Shown one piece after another: positions 1 through 9,504 of a DNA stretch of 64,000 nucleotides (the stretch's first letter is position 1; each line of letters starts with the position of its first letter). Below the pieces are notes generated by a model, which was given only the letters and a program-made list of their open reading frames with translations, was not told the origin of the DNA and did no database searches. Origin of the DNA: Erythrobacter sp. YJ-T3-07. GTDB lineage: Bacteria > Pseudomonadota > Alphaproteobacteria > Sphingomonadales > Sphingomonadaceae. A program made the translations under genes and the position numbers. The stretch covers positions 2,755,001 to 2,819,000 of the forward strand of contig NZ_JAEAGP010000001.1 in the NCBI RefSeq assembly GCF_015999305.1. The letters run 5' to 3'.

Positions 1-1
1 C

Positions 2-73
2 TTCATCCAGCCTGCCGGCGGGGCGGACGTCTGCAATATCCCGGTGCCCGTGCGCAGGACGGACGCCGAGTGA
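2..73 (+). CDS. C-terminal end of an unidentified protein (partial)
   Basis: An open frame enters from the left edge and encodes the last 23 residues of a protein ending in VRRTDAE before a TGA. The stop overlaps the GTG start of the next gene (GTGA), which implies translational coupling to the acetyltransferase. The fragment is too short to assign to a family. Confidence 0.55.
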   Translation, partial: FIQPAGGADVCNIPVPVRRTDAE

Positions 74-603
74 GCACATTCGCGCTGCGCACCGCCGATG
101 CTGGCGATGCCGCGGCGATCGCGGCGCTACACACCGCCAACTGGCGCAGCGCCTATGCCGGCATCCTCGACCCGGCCTATCTCGCCGGGCCGGTGGAGGA
201 AGATCGGCGCGCGGTGTGGCATGAGCGTCTCACCGCCGGGCCAGACGACCTTGAGGTTATCGTCGCCGAGAGCGGTCACGGCATCGTCGGCTTCGCCAGC
301 CTGTTCCACGAGCGCGAGCCCGACTGGGGCGGCTTCGTCGACAACCTGCACAGCGCCGCATCGGTACGCGGACAGGGTGTGGGCAAGGCGCTGCTGACCG
401 AGGCAGCACGGCGGGTCGCCAAACGCGATCGGCACAAAGGGCTCTACCTGTGGGTGTTCGAACGCAACGAAGCTGCGGTCGGCTTCTACCGCGCGCTCGG
501 CGGGGAGATCGCCGAGCGGATCATGTCCGACTGGGACAAGGCGCCCGACGAGGTGCGCTATCGCATGCACTGGCCCCGGGCCGCGGCCCTCGCCAACCGC
601 TAG
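70..603 (+). CDS. GNAT family N-acetyltransferase
   Basis: The 177-residue product is the length of a single GNAT domain, which transfers an acetyl group from acetyl-CoA to an amine. The acetyl-CoA pyrophosphate loop is visible as VRGQGVGKALL near residues 97-107, followed by the typical F-x-R-N-E-A-A-V-G-F-Y-R-A-L-G motif near residue 135. Start is GTG at 70, overlapping the upstream stop, so it is probably the second gene of an operon that begins outside the window. The substrate cannot be inferred. It ends convergently on the VOC gene with a 4-nt overlap (600-603). Confidence 0.9.
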   Translation: MSTFALRTADAGDAAAIAALHTANWRSAYAGILDPAYLAGPVEEDRRAVWHERLTAGPDDLEVIVAESGHGIVGFASLFHEREPDWGGFVDNLHSAASVRGQGVGKALLTEAARRVAKRDRHKGLYLWVFERNEAAVGFYRALGGEIAERIMSDWDKAPDEVRYRMHWPRAAALANR

Positions 604-962
604 ACCTTCTGCATGAATTCGAGCCGGTTGCCGAAAGGGTCGGCGGTGAAGAAACGACGGTAGCCTGCAACCGGCTTGTCGTCGCGGCAGGCGATACCGG
701 CCTGTTCAAGCCGCACGCGCATGACGTCCAGATCGCTGGTGAGGAACGCGGGATGCGCCTTTGTTGCGGGGCGGAAATCTGGGTCGATACCCACATGCAG
801 CGCGACCTCGCCCGCCGCGAACCAGCAGCCCTGGGGCGAGAGCGTGTCGGGCTTTGGCACCTCGCGCATGCCGATCAGATCGACGAAGAAGGCGCGCGCG
901 CGATCCTCGCCGCCTTTGGGGATGGCCAGTTGAACGTGATCATAGGCCAGCAACTCGGTCAT
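600..962 (-). CDS. VOC/glyoxalase-fold family protein
   Basis: A 120-residue protein with one vicinal-oxygen-chelate fold: the N-terminal YDHVQLAIP strand, GEVALHVGID near residue 51 and the C-terminal FTADPFGNRLEFMQ motif. Such proteins are metal-dependent lyases, dioxygenases or binding proteins; substrate unknown. The ATG at 962 overlaps the stop of the upstream rsh gene (ATGA), so it is probably co-translated with it. Longer upstream starts in this frame only read antisense to rsh and were discarded. Confidence 0.85.
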   Translation of the reverse strand: MTELLAYDHVQLAIPKGGEDRARAFFVDLIGMREVPKPDTLSPQGCWFAAGEVALHVGIDPDFRPATKAHPAFLTSDLDVMRVRLEQAGIACRDDKPVAGYRRFFTADPFGNRLEFMQKV

Positions 963-3052
963 ATCCGGTCGGCCTGGGCCACCGCATCGCTCGCCCGCAG
1001 CGCGCTGAGGATGCGGGTGAGGTGGGCGAGGTCCTGCACTTCGATGTCGATCTCGTAGGTCGCGAAGGGGTCTTCGATCCGCACCTTGTCGAGGCTGCGC
1101 ACGTCGGCATTGTTGCGCGCGACGATATTGGCCATTTCGGCGATCGTCCCGCGCCGGTCGTACAACGTGACCGACAGCCGACCGGTCGCAAGGCCAGAGC
1201 GATTGCCCCAGTCGAGATCGAGCCAGTCGTTGTCGATCCCGCTGGCAAGGCTGAGGCACTGGATATTGTGCACCTCCACACTCTCCCCCTTGCGCCGCAG
1301 CCCGACGATCCGGTCGCCCGGCACCGGGTGGCAGCACTGGGCGAGCGTGTAGGCATTGCCGGGTTTGAGCCCGCGGATGGACATCGCCTGCTTCTTGTGC
1401 CGCCCCCAGTCGGGGTCGTCCTCGAAATCGGCGGTGCTGCCGGGGACCAGCGCCTCCATCACCTCGTGATCGGTGATCTGCGCCGCCCCGATGGCGTACA
1501 TCAGGTCTTCCTCTTCCTCCATCCCGAGGCGTTTCAGCGCCTCGCGCAGTGCCTTCTTGCCGACCTTGGCCGGGGTGCGCGCGGCGATCTGGTCGTACAG
1601 CTTGGAGCCCAGTTCGGCGACGTCTTCGCGTTCCTTGTTGCGCACCGCCCGGCGGATCGCGGCGCGCGCCTTGCCCGTCACCACGAAGCCCAGCCAGGAT
1701 AGCTGCGGCTCCGCCTCGCTGCCCTTGATGATCTCCACCACGTCGCCATTCGCGAGCGGGGTGCGCAGCGGCATATGGCGCCCGTTGATCTTCGCGCCGA
1801 CCGTCTGCGCGCCCAGATCGGTGTGCACCGCGAACGCGAAATCGACCGGTGTCGCGCCCTTGGGCAACTGGAACAGCGCCCCCTTGGGCGTGAAGGCGAA
1901 GATGCGGTCCTGATAGATTGCCAGCCGCGTATGTTCGAGCAGCTCGTCGGGGTCGTGGCTGGCGTCGACGATCTCGATCAGGTCGCGCAGCCAGCCGACC
2001 TGCCCGTCGGGCCGGTCATGCTGCTTGTACGCCCAGTGCGCGGCAAGGCCGAATTCGTTGGTCCGGTGCATTTCCTGCGTGCGGATCTGCACCTCCACCC
2101 GCATCGAATTCTCGTAGATCAGCGAGGTGTGCAGGCTGCGATAGCCATTGCTCTTCGGGGTGGAGATGTAATCCTTGAACTTGCCGGGAATGAACTGCCA
2201 CACCGTGTGCAGCACGCCCATCGCGCGGTAGCAGTCCTCGACGCTTTCGGTGATCACGCGAAACGCGAAAATATCGGTCACCTGATCGAAGGGCAGGTGC
2301 CTCTCGGCCATCTTCTTCCAGATCGAATAGGGGTGCTTCTCGCGCCCCGATACCTCGACGCTCAGCCCCGCCTCGGCCAGCGCCTGCTTGATCGCGAGCG
2401 CGATCGCATCGACCTGCCCGCTGTCCTGGCTGCGGATTTCCGCGAGGCGGCCGGTGATCGTGGCGTAAGCTTCCGGCTCCAGCTGCTCGAACGCGAGCGC
2501 CTGCATCTCGCGCATGTATTCGTACATGCCCACGCGCTCTGCCAGCGGGGCGTAGATATCCATCGTCTCGCGTGCGATCCGGCGGCGCTTGTCCTCGTTC
2601 TTGATGAAGTGGAGCGTGCGCATGTTGTGCAGCCGGTCGCCCAGCTTGACCAGCAACACGCGGATGTCCTCGCTCATCGCGAGCAGGAACTTGCGCAGGT
2701 TTTCCGCCGCGCGCTCGTTCTCGGGCAACTGCTCGATCTTTGAGAGCTTGGTCACGCCATCGACCAGCCGCGCGATCTCGGGCCCGAAATTAGCCTCGAT
2801 ATCGTCGATCGTCGCCAGCGTATCCTCGACCGTATCGTGCAGCAGCGCGGTGGCGATGGTCTGCTGGTCGAGGCGCAGGTCGGTCATCAGCCCGGCGACC
2901 TCTACCGGATGACTGAAATAGGGGTCCCCGCTCGCGCGCTTCTGCGTCCCATGCTTCTGCACGGTGTACACATAGGCGCGGTTGAGCATCGCCTCATCGG
3001 CGTCAGGGTCATAGGCCTTGACCCTTTCAACAAGTTCGTACTGGCGCAGCAT
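959..3052 (-). CDS. rsh: Bifunctional (p)ppGpp synthetase/hydrolase (Rsh/SpoT type)
   Basis: A 697-residue long RelA-SpoT homologue that makes and degrades the stringent-response alarmone (p)ppGpp. The N-terminal hydrolase HD domain is intact (LLHDTVEDT near residue 68). The synthetase domain follows, with SIWKKMAERHLPFDQVTDIFAFR and NGYRSLHTS. A TGS domain (residues about 385-445, AFTPKGALFQLPKGATPVDFAF) and a C-terminal ACT domain complete it. Having both catalytic motifs fits the single bifunctional Rsh usual in alphaproteobacteria. Its stop overlaps the VOC gene. Confidence 0.96.
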   Translation of the reverse strand: MLRQYELVERVKAYDPDADEAMLNRAYVYTVQKHGTQKRASGDPYFSHPVEVAGLMTDLRLDQQTIATALLHDTVEDTLATIDDIEANFGPEIARLVDGVTKLSKIEQLPENERAAENLRKFLLAMSEDIRVLLVKLGDRLHNMRTLHFIKNEDKRRRIARETMDIYAPLAERVGMYEYMREMQALAFEQLEPEAYATITGRLAEIRSQDSGQVDAIALAIKQALAEAGLSVEVSGREKHPYSIWKKMAERHLPFDQVTDIFAFRVITESVEDCYRAMGVLHTVWQFIPGKFKDYISTPKSNGYRSLHTSLIYENSMRVEVQIRTQEMHRTNEFGLAAHWAYKQHDRPDGQVGWLRDLIEIVDASHDPDELLEHTRLAIYQDRIFAFTPKGALFQLPKGATPVDFAFAVHTDLGAQTVGAKINGRHMPLRTPLANGDVVEIIKGSEAEPQLSWLGFVVTGKARAAIRRAVRNKEREDVAELGSKLYDQIAARTPAKVGKKALREALKRLGMEEEEDLMYAIGAAQITDHEVMEALVPGSTADFEDDPDWGRHKKQAMSIRGLKPGNAYTLAQCCHPVPGDRIVGLRRKGESVEVHNIQCLSLASGIDNDWLDLDWGNRSGLATGRLSVTLYDRRGTIAEMANIVARNNADVRSLDKVRIEDPFATYEIDIEVQDLAHLTRILSALRASDAVAQADRI

Positions 3053-3111
3053 TTCACCCGCAAATGTGCGGTGCAGCGCCCATTATTGCAACGCGCAAAA
3101 TCGCCGCGTGG

Positions 3112-5022
3112 TTAATCGGCTGCCATCAGCCGGTCGACACCAGCCCGCGTCACCGCGTGATAGCCGTCGCGCGTGTCGGCATAGATGCGCTTTGCGATAG
3201 GCCGCCCCCAGTCGCCCTGGTCCCACAGCACCGCGAATAGCGGACGGACGAACTTGGCCCGGCCGATCTCGCTCAGGAACACCTCGGCCTGCGGCACGGC
3301 AGGCTGGTACCGGTTGGCAAGCGCGAGTTCGAGCCACAGGAACAGCACTTCGTTGTTGCCCGTCTCCGACAGGCCCAGCGCATCATTGAGCGCGGCAAGC
3401 TGTGCTGCGCTGCGTTCTTTCGGGATATTGTCGAGGAAGCGCATCTGCTCGGCAGCGGTCCAGCCGCTCCAGCCGGTGGGGATGGTGCCGTTGTCGGCAT
3501 AGGCGGTCACCGCCGCGTCTACCGTGGCGAAGGCCGCAGGATCTGGCTTGGCGACATTGCTCGGCAAGCCGGGCTCGAAAATCCATTCGCGCAGCATCAA
3601 CTGCTTCGCTTCGGCGGGCGAGGTGACGAGGTTCGCCAGCATGTCGTCGTAGATCATCTGGCTGGTCGCAGGCTGGAACGCGTGGTTGTCGAACCACTGG
3701 CGCAGCCACGCGTCGAACCGGTCGCGGCCCACCGCGCGCTCCACCGTGCGCAGGAAGAAGTGCCCCTTGTCGTAGGCGATCGCGCTGCCGATCAGCTCGC
3801 CATCACCTTCGTTGTGGAGCGCGGTGCCCGGCGCGTCGTTGCCGACCTCGTCCAGCGTCTCGATGATGTTGGCGTAGGAGAGCGCGGCCTCCTGTTCGGC
3901 GCGGCTCTTGCCGTAGACCTTCTCGACGATGCGGTTTTCGAAATATGAGGTGACGCCTTCGTTGAGCCAGCCGTCGCCCCACACCGCGTTGGTGACGAGG
4001 TTGCCCGACCAGCTATGCGCCAGTTCGTGCGCGACCAGCCCATTGTTCGACCGGTCGCCCGCGATGAAAGTCGGCGTGAGGAAGGTCATCACCGGGTTTT
4101 CCATGCCCCCGTAAGGGAACGAGGGCGGCAGCACGATCATGTCGTACCGGCCCCAGCGATAATCACCGTAGAGTTCCTCGGCAGCTTCGACGAGCTGTTC
4201 GGTATCCGCCACCTCGTTATACGCCCGGTCGAGCGTGGCCGGTTCGGCCCACACGCCGGTGCGCGGGCCGGTGGCGCGGAAATCAATGTCCCCCGCAGCA
4301 ATCGCGATCAGGTAGGGCGGAACCGGCTTGTCCATCACGAAGCGGAAGGCGCGACGACCATTGCCGAGATCTTCGGGCTCGCCCTGTCGCACCCCGCTCA
4401 TCACCACATCCAATGGCTTGGGCGCGGTGATCCGCGCCTCCCAAGTCTGGCGGATGCCGGGGCTGTCCTGCGTCGGAATCCACGTGCGGTTGAGGGTCGC
4501 CTGCCCCTGGCTGAACAGGTACGGGTACTTGCCCCCGGCGGTCTGTTCGGGGGTCAGCCATTGCAGCGCGTCGGCATCGGGCGCGCTGCGATAGGCGATG
4601 CGCAGCTGGCGCGCACCGTTCAGCTGGATGGTCAGCGGGGCACCCTTGCCCCCCTCTGCCTCACCGATCGTGAACGGGAGTGGGTTCCCCTGCCCATCGG
4701 TCACCCGGTCGATCCGCAATCCGTTGCTGTCGAGCACGATCTGCTTGGCATCGTCCCTGGCGAGAATGTTCAGCACCGCACCGCCGCCGATCATCTTGGC
4801 GTCGAAATCCAGATCGAGGTCCAGCGCCACATGCGTGACCCGCGCGACCTGCGGCTGGGCATAGGTCTGGTCGTCGATCGCGTCGGGCGTGGTCAGGATC
4901 GGGGAGACCATCGCCTTTTGTATCGGCACGCCCGATTGGGAAGCCGGTGCCGTCCCCTCGTCGATCGTGCTGCACCCGGTCGCAAGGACGGCACAGGCTG
5001 CGATTGCGGCAAGACGATACAT
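3112..5022 (-). CDS. M1 family zinc aminopeptidase, lipoprotein
   Basis: A 636-residue gluzincin related to leukotriene-A4-hydrolase-type aminopeptidases. The exopeptidase motif GGMENP and the zinc site HELAHSW followed 18 residues later by E in WLNEG are present, so the enzyme should be active. The N-terminus is a signal peptide with lipobox LATGCS (Cys17), placing it in the periplasm anchored to a membrane. The C-terminal roughly 150 residues form the helical LTA4H-type domain. It probably trims peptides imported into the periplasm. It sits alone between rsh and the BLUF gene. Confidence 0.93.
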   Translation of the reverse strand: MYRLAAIAACAVLATGCSTIDEGTAPASQSGVPIQKAMVSPILTTPDAIDDQTYAQPQVARVTHVALDLDLDFDAKMIGGGAVLNILARDDAKQIVLDSNGLRIDRVTDGQGNPLPFTIGEAEGGKGAPLTIQLNGARQLRIAYRSAPDADALQWLTPEQTAGGKYPYLFSQGQATLNRTWIPTQDSPGIRQTWEARITAPKPLDVVMSGVRQGEPEDLGNGRRAFRFVMDKPVPPYLIAIAAGDIDFRATGPRTGVWAEPATLDRAYNEVADTEQLVEAAEELYGDYRWGRYDMIVLPPSFPYGGMENPVMTFLTPTFIAGDRSNNGLVAHELAHSWSGNLVTNAVWGDGWLNEGVTSYFENRIVEKVYGKSRAEQEAALSYANIIETLDEVGNDAPGTALHNEGDGELIGSAIAYDKGHFFLRTVERAVGRDRFDAWLRQWFDNHAFQPATSQMIYDDMLANLVTSPAEAKQLMLREWIFEPGLPSNVAKPDPAAFATVDAAVTAYADNGTIPTGWSGWTAAEQMRFLDNIPKERSAAQLAALNDALGLSETGNNEVLFLWLELALANRYQPAVPQAEVFLSEIGRAKFVRPLFAVLWDQGDWGRPIAKRIYADTRDGYHAVTRAGVDRLMAAD

Positions 5023-5106
5023 GGAGTTCTCCGAAAGACGTGTTTTGGGGTGCGTTAAACGCTCCCGTGCAAATCACGCCTGAACGATATTCGCAACCCT
5101 GTGCAA

Positions 5107-5541
5107 TCAGGCGGTAAGCACGGCCCGATCTTGCAGAGCGAGCAGCTGGCGCATCCGCGCGATCGCTTCGCGCGCGTTGAGCGTGGCGAGGATGCGCACT
5201 TCGGACAGAGCTTCGCGCTGGCCGATCGTCGCGTCCTCTTCCACCAGGCTGGCCATCGACCACTCGGAGAACAGGCGCGAAGGCACCGTGTGGTAGTCGA
5301 GCAACTTCAGTTCGCGATGCCGGAAGTCGCAGCAAATCCGCTCGAACGTCTCTTCCACCTGCTTCAGGTTTCCTTCCAGCACCTGAATGAAATGCCCGTC
5401 GATATAGGCAAGCGTCCCGGTGAGCCCTGACGCCGCATTGCGGACGGCGCTGGCCTGCGCGATCTCGCGAGCCATCGCGGCCCCGCGCGACGCGTGCTCG
5501 TCCGCGATGCGGCTCGAATAGAACAGGCGCTGGACGGTCAT
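5107..5541 (-). CDS. BLUF domain blue-light photosensor
   Basis: A 144-residue stand-alone BLUF (FAD-binding blue-light sensor) protein. The residues that define the photocycle are visible: Tyr8 (RLFYSS), Asn35 (VRNAASGLTG), Gln53 (FIQVLEG) and Trp94 (FSEWSMA), with the Asn-Gln-Trp spacing seen in known BLUF domains. About 40 C-terminal residues follow as probable capping helices. The ATG at 5541 has a GAGGGAG ribosome site and lies 13 bp after the MHYT-GGDEF-EAL gene, so the two are probably one operon. It likely acts by protein-protein contact, perhaps on that enzyme (inference). Confidence 0.92.
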   Translation of the reverse strand: MTVQRLFYSSRIADEHASRGAAMAREIAQASAVRNAASGLTGTLAYIDGHFIQVLEGNLKQVEETFERICCDFRHRELKLLDYHTVPSRLFSEWSMASLVEEDATIGQREALSEVRILATLNAREAIARMRQLLALQDRAVLTA

Positions 5542-5554
5542 CTCGCGTTCTCCC

Positions 5555-7615
5555 TCAGGCGACCGAACGGTTCTTCTCGTGAGTGCCGAACAGCCGGGCA
5601 AGCGTGGCCGCATCGACCGGCCGGCTGAACAGGAAGCCCTGCATGTGGCGGCAACCATGCTCGGCGACGTAGGAGTACTGGGCATCGGTCTCGATCCCTT
5701 CCGCCGTCACTTCCATCTGCAAGCTCTCGCCCAGTTGCGCGATCGCGCGAACGATCGATGCACTGCCCGGATCGTGGGGGACCTGATTGACGAAGCTGGC
5801 ATCGATTTTGATCCGGTCGATCGGGAAACGGTGGAGGTAGCTGAGCGAGGAATAGCCCGTGCCAAAGTCATCAAGAGAGATCTTCACCCCCAATGCGCGC
5901 ACTTCCTCCAGCGCACGAAGCGCAAGCTCGTCATCCGTAACCAGCGCGGTCTCGGTAATCTCGATCTCCAGCCGGCCCGGCTCCAGGCCCGACTTGTGCA
6001 GCGCCTGCGCGATCGTGCTCGCCAGTCGGCCGCCCATCATCTGGACGGGTGATACGTTCACCGCCACGGTCATGCCGTCCGGCCAGGTTGCTGCTTCGGC
6101 GCATGCTCGCTCGAGGACCAGCGCGCCGATGGTCGTGACCAGGCCAAGCTCCTCTGCAACCGGGATGAACAGCACGGGCGACACAACGCCGCGCTCCGGA
6201 CTGTGCCACCGGACCAGCGCCTCTGCGCCTGCAAATTCACGGGTCGCAGTGTCTAGGATCGGCTGGAAATAGACCTCGAATTCCTCACGCATGCATGCGC
6301 GACGAAGGTCCGCTTCCAGCAGCCGGCGTTCACGCAGGGTCTCCGTCAGCGAGGGATCGAAGAAACAGTGCCGACCGCGTCCCTCGTTCTTGGCATGGTA
6401 GAGCGCGATATCGACCTGTTGCGTCAGCGTTTCGGCATCCTTGCCGTCTGCGGGCGCCAGCGTAATTCCCACACTGGCCCCGAGATCGGCAACCTGGCCG
6501 CTGATCACGAACGGGCGCGAAAGGACCTCGACGATCCGCTCCGCCAGCAGGCGTGCGACCGATGGATCGTCGACCCCTGGCGCGATGACCGCGAATTCGT
6601 CGCCACCGATGCGGGCAACCATGTCGTTGTCGCGAACCGCCTCCTGCAGGCGCGCGGAGACCGCCTTCAGAACCTTGTCGCCAAAGGGATGGCCAAGCGA
6701 ATCGTTGATCGGCTTGAAGCGGTCGAGATCAACCATCAGCAGCGCGAATGGCGGGCCGCCCCTGACCAGCCGCTGACACAGACGGCGAAGCTTGCCGTTG
6801 AAGGCATGGCGGTTCTGCAGGCCGGTCAGCGTGTCGTGCATCGCGATATGGTGCAGCCGATCCTGCGCATCGACGCGGGTGCGCATCTCGACCAGATAGG
6901 TGGAGATGCCGGTGCCCACGATCAGCAGAGCAGCCATCGCGATGGCCGAGGCCATGGCGACGAAGACTTCGCTCTGCGGTCCGCTGCCAAAGCCCGCGAT
7001 CGGCGTGACCGTGAACGCGGCCATGCCCACGAAGTGCAGCATCACGATGGCGACCACCAGCAGCAAGGTCGCCGCCCACGGATGACCCTCGTCGTCGTGC
7101 ACACGCAGCCGATCGATGGCGAGCGCGCCGAAAACCACCACACAGGCAAGCGAGAGCGCCACATAGTTCGGTAGCCAGCCGACGATCCCGTCTGCCCGGT
7201 ACGCGAACATACCGACATAGTGCATCGCGGCGATGGCAAGGCCGATCGTTCCGCCACCGCACAGCGCCCCGAACCACCGGTTACGCAGCGTCGAAAGGAA
7301 CAGCCCGATGCCCACGCCAAAGATGGCGATCACCACAGAAATGATGGTCAGCGTCGCATCGAATGTGACGGGCACACCGGGCTGGTAGCCCAGCATCGCG
7401 ATGAAATGGGTTCCCCAGATCGAGGAACCGGCACAGACCGATGCGAGGAAGCACCAGTGAAAGCGCGATCCACCTCCCGCCTGCAGCGTGCGACGAAACA
7501 GCTGGATGGAAACATAGGAGCCGACCACGCACAGCAGCGCAGCCAGCAGAACGAGCATGAGATCATGCTCGTGGAAGAGACAGGTCAGGACGCGCAACAC
7601 ACTACCTTCGAACAC
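5555..7615 (-). CDS. MHYT-GGDEF-EAL membrane c-di-GMP enzyme
   Basis: The 686-residue protein starts with an integral-membrane MHYT domain. Three motifs repeat (THFIAMLGY, MHYVGMFAY, LHFVGMAAF); the family is proposed to sense oxygen, CO or NO through bound metal. A GGDEF domain follows with an intact RIGGDEF signature and an RxxD inhibitory site (RDND) five residues before it. The C-terminal EAL phosphodiesterase domain has GAEALVRW and a full set of acidic motifs. Both synthesis and breakdown of c-di-GMP are therefore possible. The GTG at 7615 is the first start; a second in-frame GTG at 7600 would fit the usual family N-terminus (LRVLTCLFHEHD) equally well. Confidence 0.94.
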   Translation of the reverse strand: MFEGSVLRVLTCLFHEHDLMLVLLAALLCVVGSYVSIQLFRRTLQAGGGSRFHWCFLASVCAGSSIWGTHFIAMLGYQPGVPVTFDATLTIISVVIAIFGVGIGLFLSTLRNRWFGALCGGGTIGLAIAAMHYVGMFAYRADGIVGWLPNYVALSLACVVVFGALAIDRLRVHDDEGHPWAATLLLVVAIVMLHFVGMAAFTVTPIAGFGSGPQSEVFVAMASAIAMAALLIVGTGISTYLVEMRTRVDAQDRLHHIAMHDTLTGLQNRHAFNGKLRRLCQRLVRGGPPFALLMVDLDRFKPINDSLGHPFGDKVLKAVSARLQEAVRDNDMVARIGGDEFAVIAPGVDDPSVARLLAERIVEVLSRPFVISGQVADLGASVGITLAPADGKDAETLTQQVDIALYHAKNEGRGRHCFFDPSLTETLRERRLLEADLRRACMREEFEVYFQPILDTATREFAGAEALVRWHSPERGVVSPVLFIPVAEELGLVTTIGALVLERACAEAATWPDGMTVAVNVSPVQMMGGRLASTIAQALHKSGLEPGRLEIEITETALVTDDELALRALEEVRALGVKISLDDFGTGYSSLSYLHRFPIDRIKIDASFVNQVPHDPGSASIVRAIAQLGESLQMEVTAEGIETDAQYSYVAEHGCRHMQGFLFSRPVDAATLARLFGTHEKNRSVA

Positions 7616-7754
7616 GTCGAAGGCTTCATCACCGGTCGACAGCGTGCCCGGTAGAATTACCGAGGTTAATTTTGTGTAGGCGAAGCCTCGGTTCGCAGGC
7701 CCCTACCTCGCAAGCTGCCTGCCGGGGTGCCGAGCCCCGTGCTTCCCTGCCTGA

Positions 7755-8609
7755 TCAGGTCCACACAGCTTCGGGCGGCAGGCTCATCAGGATGGCGTCG
7801 ACATTGCCGCCGGTCTTGAGGCCGAACAGCGTGCCCCGGTCGTAGACGAGGTTGAACTCGGCATAGCGCCCGCGCCATTCCAGCTGGCTGCGCTTGTCCG
7901 CCTCGGTCCACTCGCTTTCCATCCGGCGGCGGACCAGCCTGGGAAAAATCTCTAGAAAGGCGCGCCCGACATCCTGCGTGAAATCGAGATTGCGCGCAAA
8001 GCCGCTCTCGTCGTCGCATTCCAGATGGTCGTAGAAGATCCCGCCGACCCCGCGATGCACGCCGCGATGGGGGATGTAGAAATACTCGTCCGCCCATTTG
8101 CTGAAGCGTTCGTAATAGGTCGGGTTGTGTTTCGCGCAGGCGGCGCGGAAAGCGGCGTGGAATTCCTGCGTATCCTCCTCGTAGGGGATCGGCGGGTTGA
8201 GGTCCGCGCCGCCGCCGAACCAGGCCTTTCCGGTGACGAGGAATCGCGTGTTCATGTGCACTGCGGGCACATGCGGGTTGGCCATGTGTGCGACCAGACT
8301 GATGCCGGTCGCCGAAAAGCTGGGATCGTCCTCGGCCCCGTTGATCGTCTTGGCGAATTCGGGAGCGAAGGTGCCGTGGACGGTGGAGACGTTGACCCCG
8401 ACCTTCTCGAACACCTTGCCCTTCATCATGCCCTGCACCCCGCCGCCGGGGCTGTCGTTGCCCTCTTCCTCGCGCTCCCAGGGGGTGTACTGGAAGGCCG
8501 CGTCGGAACCAGCCTCGCGCTCGATCGCCTCGAACTCGGCGCAGATCTGGTCGCGCAGGGATTCGAACCAGGTACGCGCTTGTTGCGCTTGGGCAGACCA
8601 GTCGGGCAT
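7755..8609 (-). CDS. hemF: Oxygen-dependent coproporphyrinogen-III oxidase
   Basis: A 284-residue enzyme that oxidatively decarboxylates coproporphyrinogen III to protoporphyrinogen IX in haem biosynthesis, using O2. Recognisable HemF blocks are WFGGGADLNP, the HNPTYYERFSKWADEYFYIPHR stretch, RGVGGIFYDHLE and the C-terminal YDRGTLFGLKTGGNVDAILMSLPP. Length is normal for the family. The start is ATG at 8609, 69 bp from the divergent pdeM gene, so the two share a promoter region. Confidence 0.97.
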   Translation of the reverse strand: MPDWSAQAQQARTWFESLRDQICAEFEAIEREAGSDAAFQYTPWEREEEGNDSPGGGVQGMMKGKVFEKVGVNVSTVHGTFAPEFAKTINGAEDDPSFSATGISLVAHMANPHVPAVHMNTRFLVTGKAWFGGGADLNPPIPYEEDTQEFHAAFRAACAKHNPTYYERFSKWADEYFYIPHRGVHRGVGGIFYDHLECDDESGFARNLDFTQDVGRAFLEIFPRLVRRRMESEWTEADKRSQLEWRGRYAEFNLVYDRGTLFGLKTGGNVDAILMSLPPEAVWT

Positions 8610-8678
8610 TGTCTTCGCATCCTTGCGTGGCGTTGTGCATCCCTTGCCAATCCTGCCAGCCTAGGGCAAGTGGACCCC

Positions 8679-9395
8679 ATGGTTCCCCTTTCGTTCGGCA
8701 CAGCGGAACTGCTTCTGCGCAGCGACGGTGCGGTCTACTGGCCGCGCGAGGCGACGCTGTTCGTCGCCGACCTGCACCTCGAAAAGGCGAGCTTTTTCGC
8801 AAGCCACGGCCAGCCGCTGCCGCCCTACGACAGCCGGGCCACGCTGGAACGGGTGGCGCAGGCGGTGGACGAGACCGGTGCGCAAAGAGTCGTGACGCTG
8901 GGCGACAATTTCCACGACGCGCAGGGCGCAGCCCGGCTGGAAGAGGGCGCGTGCGACATGCTGCGCGCGCTCACCGCGCGGGTCGACTGGGTCTGGATCA
9001 CCGGCAACCACGATGGCCCGCCCGACGCCGCCGGGGCAGCCGCGCAGTGCGGCGGGTCCCTCCATGAAGAACTGGAGATCGGCGGGGTAATCTGCCGCCA
9101 CGAGGCGCGAGCGGGCGAAACGCGGGCGGAGCTTTCCGGTCACTGGCATCCCAAGCTTTCCGTCACACTGCGCGGTCGCCACGTGCGCCGCCCGTGCGCG
9201 GTGATCGCCCGGCGCAGCGATGGGCCGCCGCGCATGGTGCTGCCCGCATTCGGCGCGCTGACCGGGGGGATGGCCGCGGACGATCCGGCGATTCGCAAGA
9301 GCCTGAGCCCGGCCGAAACGATCGAGGCGCTGTGCGCGGTGCGCGGGCAACTTGTCCGTCTGCCGCTGTGGCGGGCCGAGAAACGCGCGGCCTGA
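8679..9395 (+). CDS. pdeM: PdeM-type metallophosphoesterase (ligase-associated DNA damage response)
   Basis: A calcineurin-like phosphoesterase of 238 residues with metal-binding motifs DLHLEK, GDNFHD, GNHD, and the late RHEA and GHWHP histidine motifs. The N-terminal VYWPREATLFVADLHLEK block is typical of the PdeM family, which usually accompanies an ATP-dependent DNA ligase and an Lhr-type helicase in bacterial DNA repair. Those partners are not in this window, so here the gene stands alone. ATG at 8679 is preferred; an in-frame GTG nine bases upstream (8670) is an alternative. Confidence 0.85.
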   Translation: MVPLSFGTAELLLRSDGAVYWPREATLFVADLHLEKASFFASHGQPLPPYDSRATLERVAQAVDETGAQRVVTLGDNFHDAQGAARLEEGACDMLRALTARVDWVWITGNHDGPPDAAGAAAQCGGSLHEELEIGGVICRHEARAGETRAELSGHWHPKLSVTLRGRHVRRPCAVIARRSDGPPRMVLPAFGALTGGMAADDPAIRKSLSPAETIEALCAVRGQLVRLPLWRAEKRAA

Positions 9396-9491
9396 CGCGG
9401 TCTGCCCGCTGCAAAGCGCGGTTCCTCGCGCAGCCCCCTTTCGCATTGCGCCGAAAACACCTAAATAGCGCGGACATCTGTTCATTACTCT

Positions 9492-9498
9492 AGGAGAG
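9492..9498 (+). promoter_or_regulatory. Shine-Dalgarno sequence selecting the AUA start of infC
   Basis: AGGAGAG lies six bases before the ATA at 9505. No ATG or GTG follows at usable distance in the infC frame, so this site decides the start. Confidence 0.75.
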
Positions 9499-9504
9499 CA
9501 TCCC

